Position numbers and translations under genes: made by a program. A stretch of DNA of 64,000 nucleotides from Homarus americanus (Eukaryota; Arthropoda; Malacostraca; Decapoda; Nephropidae). The stretch covers positions 128,430 through 192,429 of the forward strand of contig NW_024732415.1 in NCBI RefSeq assembly GCF_018991925.1, in the 5' to 3' direction. Numbering within the stretch: position 1 is the stretch's first letter; every line of letters begins with the position of its first letter. This document shows positions 58,381 to 64,000 of the stretch, piece by piece. The notes under the pieces are model-generated. The model was not told where the DNA came from. It ran no database searches and was given only the letters and a program-made list of their open reading frames with translations.

Positions 58381-58895
58381 GACGCGGATGTTCAGATGGT
58401 GAAGGAGTTGAAGGGGTAAAGGTGTTATCTTACGGTGGTACCTTGTCAGTGTAAGACATCACCCCCCCTCTTCCTCCTCTCTCTGTGGCATCATGGAGTA
58501 CAAGGAGAGGGTGTGAGAGAGAGGCACAGAGAGGAGGGAAGAGTTAACATGCTGAGCCCGTCCGTCTGTACCAGAACTAACAGGTCACAGGCCCAACTAG
58601 CCTTTATCCCAAACCGTTAATAATTATCCACAAACTTAATATAGAAAACGTATTGAGAGCGAATATAAACCCAAGAAAGTACGAAGGGGAAAGTATCTAC
58701 AGCAATAAGCAAAAGTAGGCATTAGGAACGAAGTAGAGAAAGTATAGTTAATGAGAGGATATGACAAATATTGACGATTTCGGAGGGGGAAGTAAATACA
58801 GTAAGTGAAAGTTGAAAGGGGGTATTGACATAGTATTTGAGTTGTGGGTGGCGGTAATGTGTACCCCGGCCTACTCTCTCTTCGTCTTTCTAGCA
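58381..58895. other. No gene recognised
   Basis: No supported feature before the pyrimidine tract. Confidence 0.45.
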
Positions 58896-58899
58896 GTCC

Positions 58900-58995
58900 C
58901 CCCCCCCTCTCTCTCTCTCTCTGTGGCTCCCTCTCTCTCTCTCTCTGTGGCTCCCTCTCTCTCCATATTTCTAGTTCGCTCTCTCTCTTTCTCTT
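58900..58995. repeat. CT-rich tract with GTGGCTCC interruptions
   Basis: A C run at 58900-58907, then CT runs broken twice by CTGTGGCTCCCT. Confidence 0.9.
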
Positions 58996-59116
58996 TGACC
59001 TTTCGTTCACCCCTCCTTCCACACCCGCACGTACTCCCACTTTTCCGTGATCCCACCGTGACCCTCCTGAGTGACCTCTGACATCCCCCACCCACGCCCC
59101 GAGCAGACATTGTCAG

Positions 59117-59300
59117 AGGGGAGCAGGTGGTAGAGTGGTACCGTTCTTGCCTCGCAAGCAAGATGTCACGGGCTCGATTCCCGGGCCGGCGGAAGTTGTT
59201 TGGACACTCTTCCTAGTCCCCTTCGTTCCTGTTCACCTAGCAGCAAAGTAGGTACCTGCTGTAAGTCGAAAGTTGCGAATTCGTATTCAGGGACAAGTTA
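59117..59300 (+). mobile_element. tRNA-headed SINE, decapod-like body
   Basis: The head is GAGCAGGTGGTAGAGTGGTA (A box) with an anticodon arm CTTGC-CTCGCAA-GCAAG (a loop that would read CGC) and a B-box-like GGCTCGATTCC. The body has CTTCCTAGTCCCCTTCGTTC and TGTTCACCTAGCAGCAAAGT then AGGTACCTG, similar to SINE bodies I associate with decapods and to the copy at 27806. The acceptor stem does not pair, so it is not a tRNA gene. Confidence 0.7.
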
Positions 59301-59635
59301 TTGGAGCTTCCAATAACTTGCTTAGACATAAACAATTGACTCTTCACGCTTCTGTGCCCTCTACTCTTCAGGCTTCTACGTCCTCGACTCTTCAGGCTTC
59401 TACGCCCTTAACTCATGAGACACAAGGCAAGCATGAACTTAGCATGCTTCCCTGTTGGACGCTGTAAACGCTTCTGCGCTTCACCTTACACAAGGATGTA
59501 GGGGGGTGCCCAATAAATGAAAAAAAAATGGACATCGTCAGGGCGCGGGAGTGGATCATTACAACCTAACCTAACCTAAACTCAACCTCTTGGGTAGGGA
59601 TGTTAAGATAATCGAATCTTCCCTCAATTGTTTCA
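59301..59635. other. Spacer with CTTCAGGCTTCTACG repeat and CCTAA run
   Basis: ACTCTTCAGGCTTCTACGYC recurs about three times near 59340-59410. AACCTAACCTAACCTAAAC near 59562-59581 is a short TTAGG-type run. Confidence 0.6.
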
Positions 59636-59636
59636 A

Positions 59637-60625
59637 ATAAATAGTGACGCTGTGGTAGTGACTGGTGACGCTGTGGTAGTGACTGGTGACGCTGTGGTAG
59701 TGACTGGTGAGTAGTGACTGGTGACGCTGTGGTAGTGACTGGTGACGCTGTGGTAGTGACAGTTGACGCTGTGGTAGTGACTGGTGAGTAGTGACTGGTG
59801 ACGCTGTGGTAGTGACAGTTGACGCTGTGGTAGTGACTGGTGAGTAGTGACTGGTGACGCTGTGGTAGTGACTGGTGACGCTGTGGTAGTGACTGGTGAC
59901 GCTGTGGTAGTGACAGTTAACGCTGTGGTAGTGACAGTTGATGATGTGGTAGTGACTCGTGACGCTGTGACACTGACTGGTGACGTTGTGACGCTGACTG
60001 ATGATGGTGTGACACTGACTGATGATGGTGTGACACTGACTCGTGACGCTGTGACACTGACTGGTGACGTTGTGACGCTGACTGATGATGGTGTGACACT
60101 GACTGGTGACGCTGTGACACTGGCTTATGATGGTGTGACACTGACTGGTGATGGTGTGACACTGACTGGTGACGTTATGACACTGACTGGTGACGCTGTG
60201 ACACTGAATGATGATGGTGTGACACTGACTGGTGACGCTGTGACACTGACTGGTGACGTTGTGACACTGACTGATGATGGTGTGACACTGACTGGTGACG
60301 CTGTGACGCTGACTGGTGACGGTGTGACACTGACTGGTGATGGTGTGAAACTGACTGGTGGCGCTGTGACACTGACTGGTGACGCCATTGATGCTATGAC
60401 ACACCCTCGTAATGGTGATACCATTTCGGCTGTAACAGTTCTTGCGGGTGACACTGCCTGAAGCCTCTGTGATTCTGTGACACTGTTTAGTTGCTTGGTG
60501 ACTTGGTGACGGTGACGATGTGACACTACTCTGGTGACACTGGCGCTATGACACTGCCTGGTGACGATGTAATACTTCCTGGTGACGCTGTTACACTGAT
60601 GTTGTGACACTGTCTGGCACTAACA
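59637..60625. repeat. 21-bp minisatellite, GTGACGCTGTGGTAGTGACTG
   Basis: The unit (GTGACGCTGTGG then TAGTGACTG) changes from about 59950 to a GTGACACTGACTGGTGACGCT-type variant (GTGACACTGAC then TGGTGACGCT). Because 21 is a multiple of three, frames up to 277 codons are open on both strands (for example repeated SVTSQCHTI on minus, VTLTGDA on plus). I treat them as by-products. The array frays after about 60420. Confidence 0.95.
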
Positions 60626-60667
60626 GAAATTTCGGCTGCATTTTATTCAGATGCTTTGTCTTTACCA

Positions 60668-61348
60668 CCACCAGGCACTGTCACTAGCACCAGGCACTGT
60701 CACTAGCACCAGGCGCTGTCACTAGCACCAGGCACTGTCGCTAGCACCAGGCACTGTCACTAGCACCAGGTACTGTCACTAGCACCAGGCGCTGTCACTA
60801 GCACCAGGCACTGTCACTAGCACCAGGCACTGTCACTAGCACCAAGCACTGTCACTAGCACCAGGCACTGTGTCACTGGCACCAGGCTGTCACCAGCACC
60901 AGGCGCTGTCACTAGCACCAGGCACTGTCACTGGCACCAGGCACTGTCACTAGCACCAGGCGCTGTCACTGGCACCAGGCACTGTCACTGTCGGCACCAG
61001 GCGCACTGTGTCACCAGGCAAGCACCAGGCACTGTCACTACCAGGCACTGTCACTGGCACCAGGCGCTCACTGGCACCAGGCGCTGTCACTAGCAGGGCA
61101 CTGCCACTGGCACCAGGCGCTGTCACCATAGCACCAGGCACTGCCGCTGTCACTAGCACACCAGGCACTGTCACTAGGCACCAGGCACCAGGCGCTGTCA
61201 CTAGCACCAGGCACTGTCACTAGCACCAGGCACTGTCACTAGCACCAGGCGCTGTCACTAGCACCAAGCACTGTCACTAGCACCAGGCGCTGTCACTAGC
61301 ACCAGGCACTGTCACTAGCACCAAGCACTGTCACTAGCACCAGGCACT
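60668..61348. repeat. 19-bp minisatellite, CACTGTCACTAGCACCAGG
   Basis: About 35 copies. The unit reversed (CCTGGTGCTAGTGACAGTG) resembles the neighbouring 21-bp unit. The stretch 60980-61190 has many irregular indels compared with the clean flanks. Confidence 0.95.
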
Positions 61349-61775
61349 ACTAAACGCGTTAAAAATACAAAGCATATCTCGCATGGTCCTGTTCCGTCTT
61401 GTTTCAGAACGTCACTGTGTCGTGCATAATTCACTTGTAAAACACACTTGAGAGATTTCAACAAGTAAGTAAGTAGTAATCCACTAAGGAGACTTAAACT
61501 AGTGCTTAAGTAATAATCCAACGATGGAAATAAAGTAGATTTTAAGTCATCCACTTCGCCTGTGACACTCGCTGCTTTGATGCCCTACCTTCATGGTGCC
61601 AGAGAGGGGCCGTCCTGCTGGCTCAGAGGCTACACGGTAAATGCACACTTTTTGCCCTTAATTTTCCTTTTATACCACCTCTGGCTCTGCCTTTCAAATA
61701 TGCAAATTAACTCGGTCTAACCATTTAATTCAGGGATCTCCGACAAGATGTGGAAGTGGGCTAGGATCCCGGATC
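61349..61775. other. Spacer without a supported gene
   Basis: Unique sequence, moderate GC. Confidence 0.45.
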
Positions 61776-61779
61776 TTCG

Positions 61780-61880
61780 AAAGAGCCAATAGCAAAGTGG
61801 CACTCAGGAGAGCCAATGAAGAGGCGGAGGCACTCGCTTGCCCCGCCCACAAACCCTCCGCTGATTGGTCCGGGAGAGCT
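61780..61880. promoter_or_regulatory. CCAAT/GC-box cluster, possible promoter
   Basis: GAGCCAATAGC (about 61783), GAGCCAATGAAG (about 61811), GCCCCGCCCAC (about 61840) and TGATTGGTCC (about 61862) fall within 90 bases. Such spacing is typical of CCAAT/GC-box promoters, but no transcript start or downstream exon was recognised. Confidence 0.25.
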
Positions 61881-62159
61881 AGATCCTTATTCTGATGTAA
61901 ACATGAGGGTGGAGGATTCTGTCTCTGCTGAGTGAATTTTTTTTTTTGTTACGTCTACATAGTCGTCGAGTCTCTAGCTTACAAATAGTTATCATTTTAT
62001 GCATCTTAAACAATATATGGGCTAATATTAGTCTGTTTAATAATCAAAAGGGAGGATTTAGACCACAATGTATCTGTTTTACGGAGAAGAAAGATGCCTT
62101 GATATCCCAGGTCGGGTGAAGACATGAGGTGTGTGCGTGTTTGGGTCGTCTTAGGTCCC

Positions 62160-62204
62160 ACTCACTCACTCGCTCACTCTCTCTCATACACTCACACACA
62201 CACA

Positions 62205-62236
<32 letters not shown>

Positions 62237-62272
62237 CACACTCTCCCTCCCTCCCTCTCTCTCTCTCTATCC
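62160..62272. repeat. Compound CT/CA/CG microsatellite
   Basis: CACTCACTCGCTC, then ACACACACGCACGCACGCAC, then CACACACA, then CTCTCTCT. Confidence 0.95.
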
Positions 62273-62474
62273 AGGGCCACGACCGACGCTGTGAATGAAA
62301 GAGAAGCCTACCACTCTCTCTACAAGAATGCCACCACCACCATCACCACCACAGCTACTGTGCCTCGGGCAAATAGTATCTGGCTGAGGCCTACCCAGCT
62401 AGACCTAAGAACACCTCGCCTCCTGCCACACTTACACACCATACCTCATGTACTACCACACTTACACTCCACAC

Positions 62475-62560
62475 ATCATGCCCTGTTGGCTAAACAGGGA
62501 GTGCTACGGTATCGAACCAGAGACCCAAGGACGGGAGGCGAGTACAACTAGCCGATACAG
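62475..62560 (-). mobile_element. Possible tRNA-derived SINE head
   Basis: On the minus strand CGGCTAGTTGTACTCGCC is followed by GGTCTCTGGTTCGATACC, which contains a good B box (GGTTCGATACC). The A box is poor and the tail is not recognised. Confidence 0.35.
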
Positions 62561-62586
62561 TCTTAATATAAATATATATTCATGTA

Positions 62587-62769
62587 CAGGCAACTATTAA
62601 ATCCGTTCGCCTACCCCTCTGAAACACGAACCCCAAAATTCAGACTCATGAATCCGAAGAATTTATGGACAGAATAATAATGCATCAGTCTACTACTTCG
62701 GTTTCACGAGTCTGAATCTCGGGATTCGTGGTTCAGGAGGAGAAGCGAACTGACTTTAGTAATCGACTG
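62587..62769. mobile_element. Palindromic MITE with TA duplication
   Basis: The left arm begins CAGGCAACTATTAAATCCGT and the reversed right arm begins CAGTCGATTACTAAAGTCAG. The arms remain alignable over about 77 bp (TTCAGACTCATGAATCCGAAG-like at the inner end, here given in part). TA lies on both sides (62585-62586 and 62770-62771). The element is 183 bp and nearly all arm. Confidence 0.8.
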
Positions 62770-63129
62770 TACATAAACACGGTTATTTTATCAAGTTACA
62801 TACCTCTTAACAATATACATATAATAACACATACCTATATACCTACATATGAACCAAACATTCCAGACTTAAAGAGTTGAGAGAAATTATCCTAAATCAT
62901 CTGTAGGTTATTTTTAGTAGTTTCTCCCGAGGCGTGAGGAGCATAGCCTAGCGCAGCCACCTGTCTCTGGTACAGCGTTCAGTCCCTGTGTTACTGTACA
63001 GTATATTCCTGTGTTTTGCTGTGTTGATCAGTCCATGTGGAGAGGACTACAGGTCCCAGGCATCAGTAAACAACAGTAGCAGTCAATAAAATACTAGTGT
63101 TATTCTTACGGAATGTATCAGTAAGTTAG

Positions 63130-63130
<1 letters not shown>
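62770..63130. other. AT-rich spacer
   Basis: No supported feature. Confidence 0.5.

Positions 63131-63132
<2 letters not shown>

Positions 63133-63162
<30 letters not shown>
63133..63162. repeat. (GA)n microsatellite
   Basis: GA run of about 28 bases. Confidence 0.95.
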
Positions 63163-63164
<2 letters not shown>

Positions 63165-64000
63165 CATTTTACAGACGTCTTGATTGCTTGCTGTAGAAGT
63201 CCGTTCCAGTATAATACAAACCGGGATAATATTATGTCCGCAAACTTTTATTCCATGTTGACAATCCTTGTTTGAAAGAGAGAGAAAATTATCTTAGTTT
63301 GGGATGATACAGTGTCAGCCTTCTCATTGTTCTTATAACGGGTTGTAAAGATCGGCTGAACGTATTCCCTTTCAGTAGCAGAGACGGGAGGTTTAGGCCC
63401 AGCATCAAGGATTAAAAAAATTATTAGCGAGAGTGAACGGTTTCAGGTTCTATTAAACCGACCTGAGATGACATCTATAGGATGTATAACGATAATTCTT
63501 ACGGTTAAACCCCAGAGAATTGTCTTGTTGGACTAAAGGGAAACATTTAAGCTTTGTGAAGGAGAGAGCCTGAAAGATAAATTGAGAATCATATATAATC
63601 ACTCCATTTAATCCGTTCTAAAGGCGATCAACCACAAAGAATCTAAGTAATTCACTTTAAGAAATAAGCTGCTCGACCAGTTTGGAAGCGTGTGGCTGCG
63701 GCCAACTGAGCCTCGTGCTGAGGTCGGGTAAGAGGAGAGCAGCACACCTCGCGTTCCTGTTTACCTGCAGGGACCAGTCGATGTACAGATGATATATACG
63801 GCAGAGACTGAGGTAGACCTGGTCAGTAGGCTCAAGATCCGGTTATTTCAGAATGTCGGACTGTGATCAACGTCTGCTACGAGTACACTGTTACCGAGGA
63901 TAGTTAGCGTGCGTAAACTATTTTAATAAGGACACCCAGGTAACATCGCCATATCCGGGGATTGTTACCCGACCCAGCTAGATGATGGCCGCAAGTCCTC
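63163..64000. other. No gene recognised at window end
   Basis: Unique sequence; nothing supported on either strand. Confidence 0.45.

Noticed and set aside
59117..59190. Functional tRNA gene with a CGC anticodon
   Set aside because: The anticodon arm and D arm look right, but the acceptor stem does not pair and the T-loop start is altered; a SINE body follows directly.
59571..60461. 277-codon minus frame (SQCHTI repeats) and 204-codon plus frame (VTLTGDA repeats)
   Set aside because: The 21-bp unit is a multiple of three, so frames stay open on both strands; no start context or non-repetitive part.
62129..62551. 140-codon plus-strand frame
   Set aside because: It begins in a microsatellite and ends in a tRNA-like B box region; no domain or splice evidence.

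Overview
The window looks like arthropod nuclear DNA, most likely from a decapod crustacean. The grounds are long GT, GA and CT microsatellites, short interstitial TTAGG-type runs, tRNA-headed SINEs whose bodies resemble those I associate with decapods, RTE-like and CR1-like retroposons, hAT and pogo-like DNA transposons, and a split gene for a secreted proline-rich protein. Nothing looks bacterial: there are no operons and no CRISPR. The taxon is an inference, not a match.

Layout. 1-11115 is a GC-rich satellite in which long (about 1093 bp) and short (about 820 bp) units alternate as a roughly 1.91-kb dimer, then change to two 1180-bp units at the right edge. 11451-17503 is an unrelated AT-rich satellite of about 33 units of 186 bp, rich in palindromes. 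17611-20040 is a broken RTE-like retroposon with a foreign gag-like piece inside. 20113-24037 is a nest of fold-back and TA-flanked DNA elements. 24673-27618 (minus) is an intact 981-codon meckelin (TMEM67) gene with no intron in the coding region. 27806-35795 holds a SINE, a pogo-type transposase relic, a MITE inside a tandem repeat, a hAT element with a perfect 8-bp target duplication, and a CR1-like element with one nonsense codon and two frameshifts. 39450-42503 (minus) holds three visible exons of a proline-rich, cuticle-like secreted protein; its last exon has a 13-bp duplication that breaks the frame. 43-64 kb is mostly minisatellites with 19-22 bp units (44.5, 46.4-50.0, 50.4, 59.6-60.6 and 60.7-61.3 kb), microsatellites, SINEs and a palindromic MITE.

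Only two host protein genes can be supported. The meckelin homologue would act at the ciliary transition zone; the proline-rich protein is probably extracellular. They share strand but there is no sign that they work together. Most other open frames are by-products of repeats whose unit length is a multiple of three or that lack stops.

The observations most worth following are the intronless meckelin, the 13-bp frame-breaking duplication, the alternating higher-order satellite with its period switch, the palindromic 186-bp satellite, four TA-flanked element groups that share one terminal design close to a pogo transposase relic, and the hAT element that keeps a BED-finger reading frame. I did not find a previously undescribed multi-gene system.
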